DNA of 64,000 nt from G963663735 sp963663735 (GCA_963663735.2 CAXXHN010000001.1:992001-1056000), one strand, 5' to 3'; counted from the stretch's first letter, positions 17,009 to 26,443 are shown. Notes: generated from the sequence alone by a model not told the origin. A program made the numbers and translations.

Positions 17009-18790
17009 TTAGGTTGGTGCTGGTTCCGTTTGCGGTTTAAAGTAACCTTCTGGTATATCGCCCGTGTCTTCACGCACAAATTGTCGCTGCCTGGGTCGAA
17101 TCGTTTCAAGAAGCTCCCGACGATTTTTGGTCTTTATCGGCTTCCCTAAATAAATCTTTCCCATCCTGGCAAGCCGCTTTTCAGATAGCACACTGCAAAA
17201 CATCAGCAGCGGATAGGTGAAATTCGGGCCATTCAGCCTGCGGAGTTTGTACAGCCACATCCCAATTGAACCGATTCTCCATGACATCGGCCCCCACCAG
17301 CTGTATTGACCCGGGCGGAGATTCATCTTCCAGCATTTCATCATCAACTGCCACTGAAGCCTGGTGAGCTGCCTCGTCCTGGTTACCCCAACCTCCATTT
17401 CCATACGTGTGTCATGGAGCGGGGTGAAGATCGATGGAACCATGAACGCGAACAGTCCCCGCCGCTCTATCTCGTATATCAAATCCAAGGTCTCTTTTAT
17501 CTCATCATCGGTCTCATCAGGATTACCTATCATTAAAGTCATCACCGGGAACCAATTATTCTCGTTTAAAATCCTTAATCCTTCCAACACGACACTCGGC
17601 CAGTCCTCCGTTTTAAACGGCAAGCTTTTACCCGGCATAATTTTGTTGGCTGCTCTTATTGATCCTGTTTCCAAGCCGATCAAAGGTGCAATCGCTTTCT
17701 TCTGGGGATGCGTACTCAGATAGGGAAAATGGATCGGGCTCTTAGGTAACAGAAAATCAGACAATTGCTTTATCAGCACCGGATCAACAACAGCCGGAGC
17801 GATAGTCGCATGGCTGAGTACGTGCTGTTCAACTCCAGGAGTATTGACTATGTCGGAATACAAATCAACGAGCGCTTCGCGATTCGGGAAATAAAACGGT
17901 GTTTCGGTATCAACCTGCCCCCAAATAAACATATCCTCGGTCGCGAGTGAAATCTGTTTATTTCCTTCACGCACATTGGCCCGGACCGCTTTCATTATCT
18001 TCTCTTTCGGCAGGTCGATCTGTGGGTTCAAATCCGGCAAACAGAACTTACAGTGGCGACCGCAACCCGTGGTCATTTCGACAACACCAAACGTCGTACG
18101 TTTATCAGGGAAAAGAATCGCGTCACGATCCCTGGGATGTTTCACATCGATCTCTTTTGGAATGTCTTCTCCGGAAATCGCTTTTTCAAAAAGGTCAAGC
18201 GTTTCAATAGATTCGCTTCTTCCTTCAACTACACAGTCAACTCCAAATTCCTGGTACATGTCGGTCTGAATAATTTGCCAACCACCCGATCCGCCGACGA
18301 TCACTTTAAAACTATTGCGATACTTGTTCGACTTAATCTGCGAAAACAACTTTCTCGAATAATGAGAATTGATTGGCATCTTCGAAGTACCGAAGATGGA
18401 AGTATAAACGCCGGCAGCGAAGGTAACGCCAAGCGGATTGTGCGTGGAAACAGCGACGACTCTGGTGTTCGGCCCTATGAATCTTTCGAGATCATCCGGA
18501 TAACAGGAGACGATATCGTCCTGGCTATATTTTCGAAGCAATGATTCTTCAAGCAGGCGAACACCCGCCGGCATGTATTTTGCTGATCTGTCCTGGTTAT
18601 GTTCCACCTCGCGCCATTTCGGGTATTTGCGATTCAGCAGTCTCTCCAACCACACAGGTAGGGAAGCCATTGCCATCTGGATAAAATACCCGGCATGGTC
18701 GATCGATTCAGTCAGGGGTGCTGTCAAAACTATCAGCTTCCCGCCATCTTGTGGGGTCTCATTTTGACAAGGAAAGATTTCGCTGTTCAT
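17009..18790 (-). CDS. B12-binding-type radical SAM protein
   Basis: A 593-residue radical SAM enzyme. The cluster-binding CxxxCxxC is Cys243, Cys247, Cys250 (TTGCGRHCKFC). The N-terminal 200 residues have a Rossmann-like cobalamin-binding arrangement (VVAVSTHNPLG, FKVIVGGSGGWQ, VDCVVEGRSE) typical of class B, but lack an obvious DxHxxG, so B12 may not bind in the usual way. LIGLETGSIRAANKIMPGK and MTLMIGNPDETDDEIKETL are SAM-barrel regions common in methylthiotransferase-like and B12 radical SAM enzymes. ATG 18790 is preferred over an in-frame TTG 14 codons upstream; neither has a strong ribosome binding site. It stands alone between tRNA-Asp and a divergent phosphoesterase. Substrate unknown. 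Confidence 0.85.
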   Translation of the reverse strand: MNSEIFPCQNETPQDGGKLIVLTAPLTESIDHAGYFIQMAMASLPVWLERLLNRKYPKWREVEHNQDRSAKYMPAGVRLLEESLLRKYSQDDIVSCYPDDLERFIGPNTRVVAVSTHNPLGVTFAAGVYTSIFGTSKMPINSHYSRKLFSQIKSNKYRNSFKVIVGGSGGWQIIQTDMYQEFGVDCVVEGRSESIETLDLFEKAISGEDIPKEIDVKHPRDRDAILFPDKRTTFGVVEMTTGCGRHCKFCLPDLNPQIDLPKEKIMKAVRANVREGNKQISLATEDMFIWGQVDTETPFYFPNREALVDLYSDIVNTPGVEQHVLSHATIAPAVVDPVLIKQLSDFLLPKSPIHFPYLSTHPQKKAIAPLIGLETGSIRAANKIMPGKSLPFKTEDWPSVVLEGLRILNENNWFPVMTLMIGNPDETDDEIKETLDLIYEIERRGLFAFMVPSIFTPLHDTRMEMEVGVTRTRQLTRLQWQLMMKCWKMNLRPGQYSWWGPMSWRIGSIGMWLYKLRRLNGPNFTYPLLMFCSVLSEKRLARMGKIYLGKPIKTKNRRELLETIRPRQRQFVREDTGDIPEGYFKPQTEPAPT

Positions 18791-19343
18791 TGTTGATTTT
18801 TCCACTGGTGCGCCTCTAAAAAACTGCTCCAATTGGACAACCGTTTGAGGTTAATAGACTATTTTAAACCCAGCTTTGTTCAAATATCCAGAGTAAAGAT
18901 TGGAAAAGTGCTGTAAATAGAGTAACTTATATCGTCACCTCAATCCACAATATTCCGCGATCTATTCGTCCTTTTCCCTCCAGAACCAGTGGAAAAACCG
19001 GTACCCGACCGGCTGTTTCTTCTGCTTTCACCTGAAAGGAATCAGTCGGGCGGCCTCTTGCGTCCCTGCGGCCCTGATTTTATAATCAAGGCAACCCAAC
19101 TCAAGCTTTATTTTCTATCGGTCAACTCAGATTGGAGCCAAGCTGGTTATGAAAACGAATCAAATAAAATTCTCTTCACCCACTCTTGTCGGGACCGCAA
19201 CAGCCGTGGTTTCGGGCGTTTCATCCCATGGCCCTGAAGCTGCCAAACCTGGCTTATACGGAGCCCCGAAGCTTCACTATCCCCTGCTTAACAGGATCCT
19301 CAATCAACTTGTTCTTAAAAGTGAACTGTTGAGAACTCCGGTT
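18791..19343. other. Divergent intergenic region
   Basis: Between the minus-strand radical SAM gene and the plus-strand phosphoesterase. Part of it (19149-19343) is open in frame with the phosphoesterase and could be an N-terminal extension of it. Apart from AT-rich sequence near 18845-18960 that could hold promoters, I see nothing defined. Confidence 0.4.
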
Positions 19344-20240
19344 ATGCTGCTCGTCATACTGTTTTTTTTGTCATCCGGTTACGCTGAAACCCCGCGCGAC
19401 CTGAAAATCCAGGTCTCAGATGGACCAAATCCCTGGACCCATCTGGATCTTGCCAACGATCCGGACAGTTTCCGATTTGCCATTATCGCTGACCTGACAG
19501 CCGGACTCCGGCCTGGTGTGTTTGAAAACGCGGTTGAAAAGCTGAACCTGATGCAGCCGGAGTTTGTAATGTGCGTGGGGGACATGATTCAGGGCGGCAT
19601 CACGGACGTAGCAGAGCTGGAAAGGCAATGGGATGAGTTCGACGGATGGATAAAGCACCTGCAAGCGCCTTTCTTTTACCTGCCTGGCAACCATGACGTC
19701 GGCAACAAGGCCATGACTGAAGAGTGGGAAAAACGTTTGGGCCCCAGTTATTACCACTTCCTCTATAGCGACGTTCTGTTCCTGGTGGGCAACACCGACG
19801 ATCCTCCTGAACGATCCATCAGTTTGAAGCAGATTTCATATTTCAAGGATGTACTGGACTCCAATCGCGATGTACGCTGGACCGTTGTTTTCCTGCACCG
19901 CCCCACATGGCTGCCAGACTACAGTGGCAAGACACCAGCTAACAGTGAAAAATTTGAGGCCCTCCTTAAGGACAGGCCACACACGGTTTTTGCCGGCCAC
20001 GACCACAAGTACAGCAAAGCAACAAGGAACGGTTTTAATTACTATGTTCTTTCCACCACCGGCGCCCAGGGAAGAGGTGAGAAATACGTTACCAGTAGGG
20101 GGAACAACTCGATGAAACTGCTTGGCAGGGAAAAGGGAGAATTCGACCATTTCATGTGGGTGACAATGACCGAGGATGGCCCGGTTGTGGCAAACCTCCT
20201 GCTTGACGGTGTACTCGACGATGACCCGGTGCCGGAGTAA
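19344..20240 (+). CDS. Exported metallophosphoesterase
   Basis: A 298-residue calcineurin-like phosphoesterase with a signal peptide (MLLVILFFLSSGYAE). Metal-binding motifs appear in order: IIADLTAG (usually D-x-H or DRTGG in relatives), VGDMIQGG, GNHDVG, FLHRPTW and FAGHDHKY. It would hydrolyse a phosphomonoester or diester, or a phosphorylated sugar or lipid, outside the cytoplasm. The start is uncertain: an in-frame ATG at 19149 has GGAG upstream, but the 65 extra residues are low in recognisable content, whereas ATG 19344 starts a clean signal peptide. The first motif lacks the histidine of classic enzymes. Monocistronic and convergent with the glycosyltransferase fusion downstream. Confidence 0.8.
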   Translation: MLLVILFFLSSGYAETPRDLKIQVSDGPNPWTHLDLANDPDSFRFAIIADLTAGLRPGVFENAVEKLNLMQPEFVMCVGDMIQGGITDVAELERQWDEFDGWIKHLQAPFFYLPGNHDVGNKAMTEEWEKRLGPSYYHFLYSDVLFLVGNTDDPPERSISLKQISYFKDVLDSNRDVRWTVVFLHRPTWLPDYSGKTPANSEKFEALLKDRPHTVFAGHDHKYSKATRNGFNYYVLSTTGAQGRGEKYVTSRGNNSMKLLGREKGEFDHFMWVTMTEDGPVVANLLLDGVLDDDPVPE

Positions 20241-20405
20241 AAGATCTTCCTATATTTTTTCTTAATAGTAAGCTATCCGTATTAATTTGACTATTACCCT
20301 TGCGGCTCAGAGCCCAACCTTGATTTATTCGTACCACTCCAGATTGGTCTAAGCTTTTTCAGTTCCCTGCCCATCAGCAGGTTGAGAGGAATTTCAACTT
20401 TCAAA

Positions 20406-21842
20406 TTACCCGTTCAGATAGGCCTGCTTCAGCTGTTCGTAAATACTGTTTCGAGGAAACGTGCCTGATTTGTCAATTCTATCCCTGCGCCACATTTCAT
20501 TCCATAAATGTACTGCCTGGGAGCCGGACAATAAATTTTCTTCAGGTAATTCCTCCAAAAACTGCTTCCAGTCCCAATAATCCACAGGACAGAACACTTC
20601 AGGACTGGCCACAAAGGACCACATATCAAAACTGGTAATTGTTTCAGTCAGGAGTTCCGGTCCAGTTTCGCCCCATTTCAGGACCACAGGATCTTTTACG
20701 GAAGCCTTACTGTAACAAGCTTCCATAATGGCTGAACCAGCAGGTGTTTTCATAAGGCAATTATTTGCAGCTACGGGATATCCAGCACCTGATGCCCGCC
20801 TCTGGGACGCAAAAACATATTCTGATTCATGCTGAAACGGCTGCAGGCAGACGATATCAGTGTCAACCCAGTAACCTCCCTTCTCAAGCAGTAATTTATA
20901 CCTGAAGAGGTTCGCAAATCCGGCATAGCTGGCATGATCACTGTATTTAAAAATTTTCTCCTGGGGTAAAATCTTACCCGCATCCATCATTGTTGTTCCT
21001 TCAGGTACACCGCTCACATTGTCATAGGCATATAGATGAAAAGGATGCCCCTTCCGCAAAAACGAAGAAATGCAGAGATTTTCCATCACAGATAAACTTT
21101 CTCCGACCCACAAACTCTGCACAACAGGCAATGCTTTCATATGAAATCCAGTAAAACACCTCGCTCCATCTAAAAGAACTTCGCCTTTGGAGGGCCGCTT
21201 TTCCATTTTATAGTGCCTCAATAATCCGTACGGACCTTTTATTTCCGTTTTCAGATTCTCGTGTTTAAGGAAACGGTTACTATAGACATTCTCAACTTCC
21301 CTTTCGCAATCATGGACAAATACATGGCCGGAATCCCTGATCAGTCTCGCAGAGAGGTAAATGCTCTTCATTCTGCCCGGATGGAAATCCTTCCATCCCG
21401 CGGGGCCGTCTACCAGTATTACATCCCACTTATCCTTTTCCACTTCATCCGGCAGGTCCATGTCCAGCAAAGAGGGAGATTCCCGTAAACTCCTCCAGTC
21501 TTCCCGACGGGTATTGTAGGTTACCGGGAAGGCTTTAATCCTTTTTGATCTTTTTGTTATCTTTTCCAGCCAGTTTTTGTCATCTTCAAGAAAAATGGTC
21601 ATTCCGCTTCTGTTAAGCCTGGACCAGAACAAGCTGTCGTTTCCCAGTCCGAACACCAGAAGCCTGCAGTTAGCCGTGCTTTTTACAGTATTGATTATCT
21701 CCTGTAGCTCTTCCAGGCTCAGCTGAATTTGGTTCAGCTTTCTCATCTCTGAAATATTGGCGTCCGAAGGCCAAATCCTGGCCAGTTCAATACTCAGATA
21801 TCCATGAAATGATTTCAGATATTTCTGGAGAATTTCCTTCAT
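20406..21842 (-). CDS. DUF579 (GXM/IRX15-like) methyltransferase fused to GT32-like glycosyltransferase
   Basis: A 478-residue two-domain protein. Residues about 30-215 match the polysaccharide-biosynthesis DUF579 domain of plant glucuronoxylan 4-O-methyltransferases and IRX15: LLVFGLGNDSLFWSRLN, then TIFLEDDKNW, YNTRREDW, LPDEVEKDKWDVILVDGPAG, PGRMKSIYLSA and HVFVHDCEREVENVYSNRFL, in the plant order. Residues about 230-478 are a sugar transferase of the Gly_transf_sug/GT32 type: SLWVGESLS, HPFHLYAYDN, FRYKLLLEKGGYW followed by the DxD metal site Asp327-Thr-Asp329. No signal peptide, so it acts in the cytoplasm, probably adding and methylating a sugar on an envelope glycan. Start: ATG 21842 with AGGA very close; an in-frame TTG five codons upstream is possible. 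Confidence 0.85.
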   Translation of the reverse strand: MKEILQKYLKSFHGYLSIELARIWPSDANISEMRKLNQIQLSLEELQEIINTVKSTANCRLLVFGLGNDSLFWSRLNRSGMTIFLEDDKNWLEKITKRSKRIKAFPVTYNTRREDWRSLRESPSLLDMDLPDEVEKDKWDVILVDGPAGWKDFHPGRMKSIYLSARLIRDSGHVFVHDCEREVENVYSNRFLKHENLKTEIKGPYGLLRHYKMEKRPSKGEVLLDGARCFTGFHMKALPVVQSLWVGESLSVMENLCISSFLRKGHPFHLYAYDNVSGVPEGTTMMDAGKILPQEKIFKYSDHASYAGFANLFRYKLLLEKGGYWVDTDIVCLQPFQHESEYVFASQRRASGAGYPVAANNCLMKTPAGSAIMEACYSKASVKDPVVLKWGETGPELLTETITSFDMWSFVASPEVFCPVDYWDWKQFLEELPEENLLSGSQAVHLWNEMWRRDRIDKSGTFPRNSIYEQLKQAYLNG

Positions 21843-22204
21843 GATCCTATCATACAAAAATTGGCGGGAAACGCAGGAGTATCAACCGGGGAAAACTGAC
21901 AATTGAGGGCAGCTAATTTCTGCATCTAAAAAAGATGAGGTCTGGATTAGCCGCCACTCCCAACACCCTATGGTGCTGACACGAAACAAAATCTTTACTA
22001 ATGGCCCTGTGCCTCTCTTCCAGAGCTCAATCCTCACAGACCGCCGTTTTCTCCAGGATTCTTCCGAACCTTCGGTTCGTCATCAACCTGGGCTATTTGC
22101 TGCCGCGCCAGCCGGCGCTGAAACCACGGGAACAAAAAATGGGATCACGGGCATCTCAAGATACTCGCGATCCCATTACCTCCCTAAGATTTAAACCCGC
22201 CCTT
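21843..22204. other. Intergenic gap with terminator
   Basis: No coding sequence is convincing here. The right part holds the terminator of the GH109-like operon (22134-22177), described separately; the left part should hold the promoter of the fusion gene. Confidence 0.5.
22134..22177 (-). terminator. Rho-independent terminator of GH109-like gene pair
   Basis: On the minus strand AATGGGATC (22177-22169) pairs perfectly with GATCCCATT (22146-22138) across a 22-base loop and is followed by TTTTTGTT. It lies 28 bases past the stop at 22205. Confidence 0.7.
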
Positions 22205-23503
22205 TCAGCTGACGTTAAAGGCCGCGCGGGTTTTCCATTTGCCCCGGGTGAAGTCGGGAAACTCCACCTGCCGGCTCCGGTTGGCCACAGATTGCTCCGA
22301 CAATGCGGTTACGACACTCGAGGTTACTGAATCGTAGACATCAAAATATGGAATTTTACCTTCTCGCAAGGACTGGACCAGCAGGTGCCAGGTCAGAGGC
22401 GTCTTATTGCTTCCGCCTCCATGTCCGCGCGTTGATTTTCTGTCAGGAGGATTATAGCCCCTGATCACGGGATGTTTATACTGTTCCAGATAGGGGGACG
22501 CTGGTTCCCATTGATGAGCTTCGGGACTAATTCCATCCAGGTATATCATCGGGTCACTGACATCCCTCCCGTCAAGAAAGACCCCCTTTGTGCCCTGGAG
22601 CCGGTACAGCTCTCTCGGATGAGGGGTGTTGGTATCGAAATTCAGGGTGACAACCTTTCCCATCTCGGTCCTGAGCAGGCTGGAGTTGTAATCTCCCTGG
22701 CCCATCTTTGTGGTAGCCAGAGGATGGTCTTTTCCCAGTGTCTGTGCCGCGTACTCGTTAAGGATGCCCGAGCGGGAACTCATTGACACCAGAGACACAA
22801 ACCGGTCGCCGTGGTTGATATCAAAGTGGGGCATGATCCGGTTCAACGGATGGTCCGGGTATAGGTTCCCGTTTCGTTTTATTGAATGTTCCAGCCGCCA
22901 TGGTTCGCTTCCACCGGGGAATTTAACCCGGCGCAGGTCATGTATGTATCCGCAGGAAGCATGGACCATGTCTCCCAGCAGCCCTTCCCTGATCAGATTC
23001 AACACATTCAGGTACAGGCCACCAGAGGATTCCAGCAGAACCTGTTCCAGGCCCAGGGTTGACCATTTCCCTGTTTTTTCGAAGGTTTCGACCAGTTCCC
23101 AGGCTTCTTCAACCGTCAGAACAATCGGAACTTCGCTGACCGCATTCTTCTCCGTGCGGTTGGCAGCCAGGCATACCGGCGCATGCCACTTCCAGGGAGT
23201 ACAGCAGATGACGGCATCCAGTTCTTCTTCGGCACAAAGTCTTTCAAAGTCTGTTTCTCCCTGGCCATAGAGGCGGGGAGTAGGCCTTCCTGACTCCTCC
23301 ACCCAGGACTTGGCTCTTTGCAACCTGTCGTCCTGGATTTCACATAGAGCGGGAATCTCCACCTCCTCGAATCCCAAGGCGCAATCAAGGTGGTATGAGC
23401 CCCGCCCGCCGATCCCGACAAAACCGAGCCTGATCGACCGTCCACCGGAAGGCTGGGCGGTAGAGAATGGGGCAGCCGGGCTGTTATAACCAAATTCTGA
23501 CAT
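22205..23503 (-). CDS. Gfo/Idh/MocA family protein, GH109-like, no Tat signal
   Basis: A 432-residue NAD-dependent sugar oxidoreductase-fold protein related to GH109 (alpha-N-acetylgalactosaminidases that use tightly bound NAD). The nucleotide-binding motif is RLGFVGIGGRGSYHLD, and the GH109-type segment is HSIKRNGNLYPDHPLNRI, followed by DINHGDRFVSLVSMSS. It is a tandem duplicate of the gene upstream, sharing motifs along its whole length, but it starts directly as MSEFGYNSPAAPFS without the twin-arginine signal, so one copy should be cytoplasmic and the other exported. AGGAGA lies seven bases before ATG 23503, confirming that the signal is absent. A 52-base gap to the upstream gene and a shared terminator suggest co-transcription. 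Confidence 0.85.
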   Translation of the reverse strand: MSEFGYNSPAAPFSTAQPSGGRSIRLGFVGIGGRGSYHLDCALGFEEVEIPALCEIQDDRLQRAKSWVEESGRPTPRLYGQGETDFERLCAEEELDAVICCTPWKWHAPVCLAANRTEKNAVSEVPIVLTVEEAWELVETFEKTGKWSTLGLEQVLLESSGGLYLNVLNLIREGLLGDMVHASCGYIHDLRRVKFPGGSEPWRLEHSIKRNGNLYPDHPLNRIMPHFDINHGDRFVSLVSMSSRSGILNEYAAQTLGKDHPLATTKMGQGDYNSSLLRTEMGKVVTLNFDTNTPHPRELYRLQGTKGVFLDGRDVSDPMIYLDGISPEAHQWEPASPYLEQYKHPVIRGYNPPDRKSTRGHGGGSNKTPLTWHLLVQSLREGKIPYFDVYDSVTSSVVTALSEQSVANRSRQVEFPDFTRGKWKTRAAFNVS

Positions 23504-23555
23504 TTATCTATCTCCTAATTTGTTCCTCAATTCAAAATCCAAGCGACAGCACCGT

Positions 23556-24899
23556 TCAGCTCTTGCGGCTATTGTTGAAGGCAACTTCTACCGGAAGCCG
23601 TTCCTTCCATTTGCCCCGGGTAAAGTCTGGAAACTCTATGGCTTTGCTGTTATCAGCCACTGACATTTCCGACAAAGGTGAAATAACGCTGGAAGTAACA
23701 GAATCATAGACATCAAAATCGGAAACACGCCCCTCGCGCAAGGCCAGGATCAGGCGGTGCCAGAAAAGCGGTGTGGCACTCTCGCCCCCGCCATGGCCCC
23801 GGACAGCTCTCCTCGGACCGGAAACGTATTCTTTTTCAAGGGGATGCTTATACTCTTCAAGATATTTACCGGCATCTTCCCACTGATGAGCTTCAGGGCT
23901 GATCCCATCCAGGTAAATCTTCATGCCGATCCCGCTGCCTGCCATCAGAACGCCTTTAGTACCCTGTATCCGGGTGATTTCTCGGGGGTGAGGGGTGTTG
24001 GTGTCAAAATTCAAGGTATACATCTTGCCGTTAACAGTTCGAATCAACGTTGTATTCGAGTCACCCTGCTTCATCTGCGCCTTGGCGTAAGGATGTTTTT
24101 CTCCATACATCATTTCCGCGTAACGGTTCAGCATGACCGCGTTCGAACTCATGGAAACCAGGTAATCAAAGCGGTCTCCGTGATTTACATCCATCACCGG
24201 AATCATCCTGCAGGTGGGATGGTCAGGATACAGGTTGCCGTTCCGGTCGATCGAGTGCTGGAGACGCCATGGTTCTTCGTCCGGGTTGAACTTCACATTC
24301 CGCAAATCATGAACATACCCGCCTTCACAATGGACAATGTCTCCGAGCAGCCCATGATAAATCATGTTGGTTATCGCGGAATTCGGGGACTTGAATCCCA
24401 TGGTCGCCCATTTCCCGGTCTTCTCATGAGTCTCTACAACCTCCCAGGCCTCCTCTATCGTCTGCACCGCCGGCACCTCATTGACACAGTTCTTGTCATT
24501 TCTCATGGCAGCCAGGCTCACCGGCGTGTGCCATTCCCATGAAGTGCAACAGATAACGGCATCCAGTTCTTCCTCAGCGCAAAGCCTTTCAAAATCTGTC
24601 GGAGTTTTACCGTAAAGTCTCGGGGTGGGTTTTCCTGACTCTTCAATCCAGCGTTTGGCCTGGTATAGTGCCGCAGGTTTGATATCGCAAATCGCCGGAA
24701 TCTCAACGCCCTCGATACCGAGAGCAAGGTCCAGATGATAGGATCCCCGCCCCCCTATCCCGACAAAACCGAGCCTGATCGGCCTGGTTAAAGCGGCCTG
24801 CTGCCCGAATGCCGGCCGGGCAGCCGCGAATGTTGCTGCTCCGGCAATACCTGCTCCTGTTACTCCAATAAAAGTCCTGCGATCAATTTTTTGTGTCAT
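23556..24899 (-). CDS. Tat-exported Gfo/Idh/MocA protein, GH109-like
   Basis: A 447-residue protein with a twin-arginine signal (DRRTFIGVTGAGIAGAATF) followed by RLGFVGIGGRGSYHLD, the Rossmann motif. HSIDRNGNLYPDHPTCRM and MDVNHGDRFDYLVSMSS correspond to the conserved GH109 region RNGNLYPTHGLGP, with Asp in place of the usual Thr, and MYTLNFDTNTPHPREITRIQGTKG follows as in the family. GH109 enzymes cleave alpha-GalNAc by an NAD-dependent oxidation-elimination mechanism; Tat export fits the need to fold with NAD in the cytoplasm. AAGGGG lies before ATG 24899. First gene of a two-gene unit. An oxidoreductase without glycosidase activity is the alternative. Confidence 0.88.
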   Translation of the reverse strand: MTQKIDRRTFIGVTGAGIAGAATFAAARPAFGQQAALTRPIRLGFVGIGGRGSYHLDLALGIEGVEIPAICDIKPAALYQAKRWIEESGKPTPRLYGKTPTDFERLCAEEELDAVICCTSWEWHTPVSLAAMRNDKNCVNEVPAVQTIEEAWEVVETHEKTGKWATMGFKSPNSAITNMIYHGLLGDIVHCEGGYVHDLRNVKFNPDEEPWRLQHSIDRNGNLYPDHPTCRMIPVMDVNHGDRFDYLVSMSSNAVMLNRYAEMMYGEKHPYAKAQMKQGDSNTTLIRTVNGKMYTLNFDTNTPHPREITRIQGTKGVLMAGSGIGMKIYLDGISPEAHQWEDAGKYLEEYKHPLEKEYVSGPRRAVRGHGGGESATPLFWHRLILALREGRVSDFDVYDSVTSSVISPLSEMSVADNSKAIEFPDFTRGKWKERLPVEVAFNNSRKS

Positions 24900-25440
24900 A
24901 TTTTCCCCTTTTTATAATAAAGTTTTATTTTAAAATTTAACAAGCCTATGAGACGCCGCAGAAAATCGAGCCTCATAAACATTAGAGCATGTTGATCCTG
25001 TTATTCCGAATTTAGTAGACCATACCAGAACGGATTTGTCGTGATGAAAATCCCTGTTTTACCTTCTTAAAACCTCCGGAAGTAGTTTTAGTGAAAGTAT
25101 CAGGCTGACAGAGTAATCCGTAGTCAGATCGTATGCATTTACCGCCCTGTTATGCGAACTGGTGAAAAATGCGGTTTAGGATAAAAAGGGGGTAAAGCAC
25201 AGCTACCTGTTCTGTTCCCCCATATCAAGAGGCCCGTTTTTATAAAAAACACCCCTTTGGTTTTATTGTTTGCCTATTTACCCACGAGGCTAACAGCTGA
25301 CATTCCACCTCTATCAGCATCCTGGAAAGCTCAATCTATTCCAAAAAGGAAACAGGCTGTTCGGTATTCATAATTTCATTCTCCTGGAACTGAAGGCCAA
25401 GTTGACCAGATCCCTCCCCAGCGCCAGGATCAAGTTATCA
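24900..25440. other. 540-base gap without a clear gene
   Basis: Both flanking genes are on the minus strand, so this should carry the GH109-pair promoter and the end of the lyase transcript. I see no long open frame, tRNA or strong hairpin. A ten-codon minus-strand frame near 25370 has GGAG upstream but is too short to support. Confidence 0.5.
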
Positions 25441-26373
25441 TCAGCGGATCCTCTCAAAGAAACCGAGGGTTTCCAGTTCCAGTTTCAGTGCACTCTTCTG
25501 AGAATCAGATAATTCACGCAACGGCAGACGAACCGGGCCCATTTCCTGCCCAATCATGCCCATCAGTGCCTTTGAGGCGGGCAGAAAACCGTAGCTTTTG
25601 AGGAGGTCCACCATGGATGTAATAAACAGCTGCTCTTCCCTGGCTCCGTCCAGGTTCCCCCGGGAGAAATTTTTTATAATCCGCTGGTATATAGGGGCCG
25701 CAAAGTTATAGGTGCTGCCTACAGCGCTGATGGCACCCAGTGCCAGGGCGGCTAATAGTGATTCATCCCGTCCAAAGAACAGGTCAAGCGATTGGCCCCC
25801 GAAATTGAGACACTGCAGGTACTCAGCCAGGTCAGAGTGGGTATATTTGATCCCGGCCAGGGAAGGAATCTGCGCTGAGGCCTTTTCCAGGAACTGAATC
25901 ATCGGCAGGCTAACGCCGGTAAGGTCAGGAATATGATAGTAGTAAAAAGGAATCTCCTGAGCCTGCTCTGCCACCTTTCTACAGCATGCAGTCAAGTCCT
26001 CAACAGTGCAGGGCTTTAAGTAGCAGGGGGGCATCATTCCTATGGCGTCAGCACCGACCGCTGCGGCATGGCCCGCCAGCTCCGAAGCGGCTGTTATTGA
26101 ATTATGCCCCACGTGTACAATGACCTTGAGGCCGGACCCTTTGGTCACCTCGGTCCACCTGGCGGCAATTGTTTTCCTCTCTTCCACCGTCAGGGAAAGG
26201 CTCTCTCCGGTAGTGCCGTTTACAAAAGCTCCGGAACAACCCCATGCTGAAAGGTGATCTGCCATTTTCTCAACAACCGCAATATTAACAGTGCCATCCA
26301 GATGAAGAGGGGCATAGGTTGCCGCTACCAGTCCCTTTATATCCAATCTCCTTTTTTCCATATTTCTCATCAT
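25441..26373 (-). CDS. nanA: N-acetylneuraminate lyase
   Basis: A 310-residue class I aldolase of the dihydrodipicolinate synthase/NAL superfamily. The eukaryotic-type NAL signatures are present: GTTGES (residues 53-58, carboxylate binding), YYYHIPDLTGV with the catalytic Tyr near 146, and LAGIKYTHSDL with the Schiff-base Lys176. FFGRDE and GAISAVGSTYN follow as in NAL. It splits sialic acid into ManNAc and pyruvate in the cytoplasm. The start may be ATG 26373 or the ATG at 26361; neither has a strong binding site. The symporter gene lies 70 bases upstream on the same strand and would import the substrate. DapA is less likely because of the YYYHIP and KYTHSD sequences. Confidence 0.88.
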   Translation of the reverse strand: MMRNMEKRRLDIKGLVAATYAPLHLDGTVNIAVVEKMADHLSAWGCSGAFVNGTTGESLSLTVEERKTIAARWTEVTKGSGLKVIVHVGHNSITAASELAGHAAAVGADAIGMMPPCYLKPCTVEDLTACCRKVAEQAQEIPFYYYHIPDLTGVSLPMIQFLEKASAQIPSLAGIKYTHSDLAEYLQCLNFGGQSLDLFFGRDESLLAALALGAISAVGSTYNFAAPIYQRIIKNFSRGNLDGAREEQLFITSMVDLLKSYGFLPASKALMGMIGQEMGPVRLPLRELSDSQKSALKLELETLGFFERIR

Positions 26374-26443
26374 CTTTCTTCAATTATTCCAGGAAATCCA
26401 GATCAGCAGGATATTTCCAGAGACTGATCTTTCCCTGCTTGTA

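Noticed and set aside
16791..20240. Genomic island inserted at tRNA-Asp
   Set aside because: I could find no repeated tRNA 3' end, integrase or composition break in the sequence.
25360..25420. Ten-codon frame with GGAG upstream on the minus strand
   Set aside because: Too short; the upstream frame carries a stop just before.
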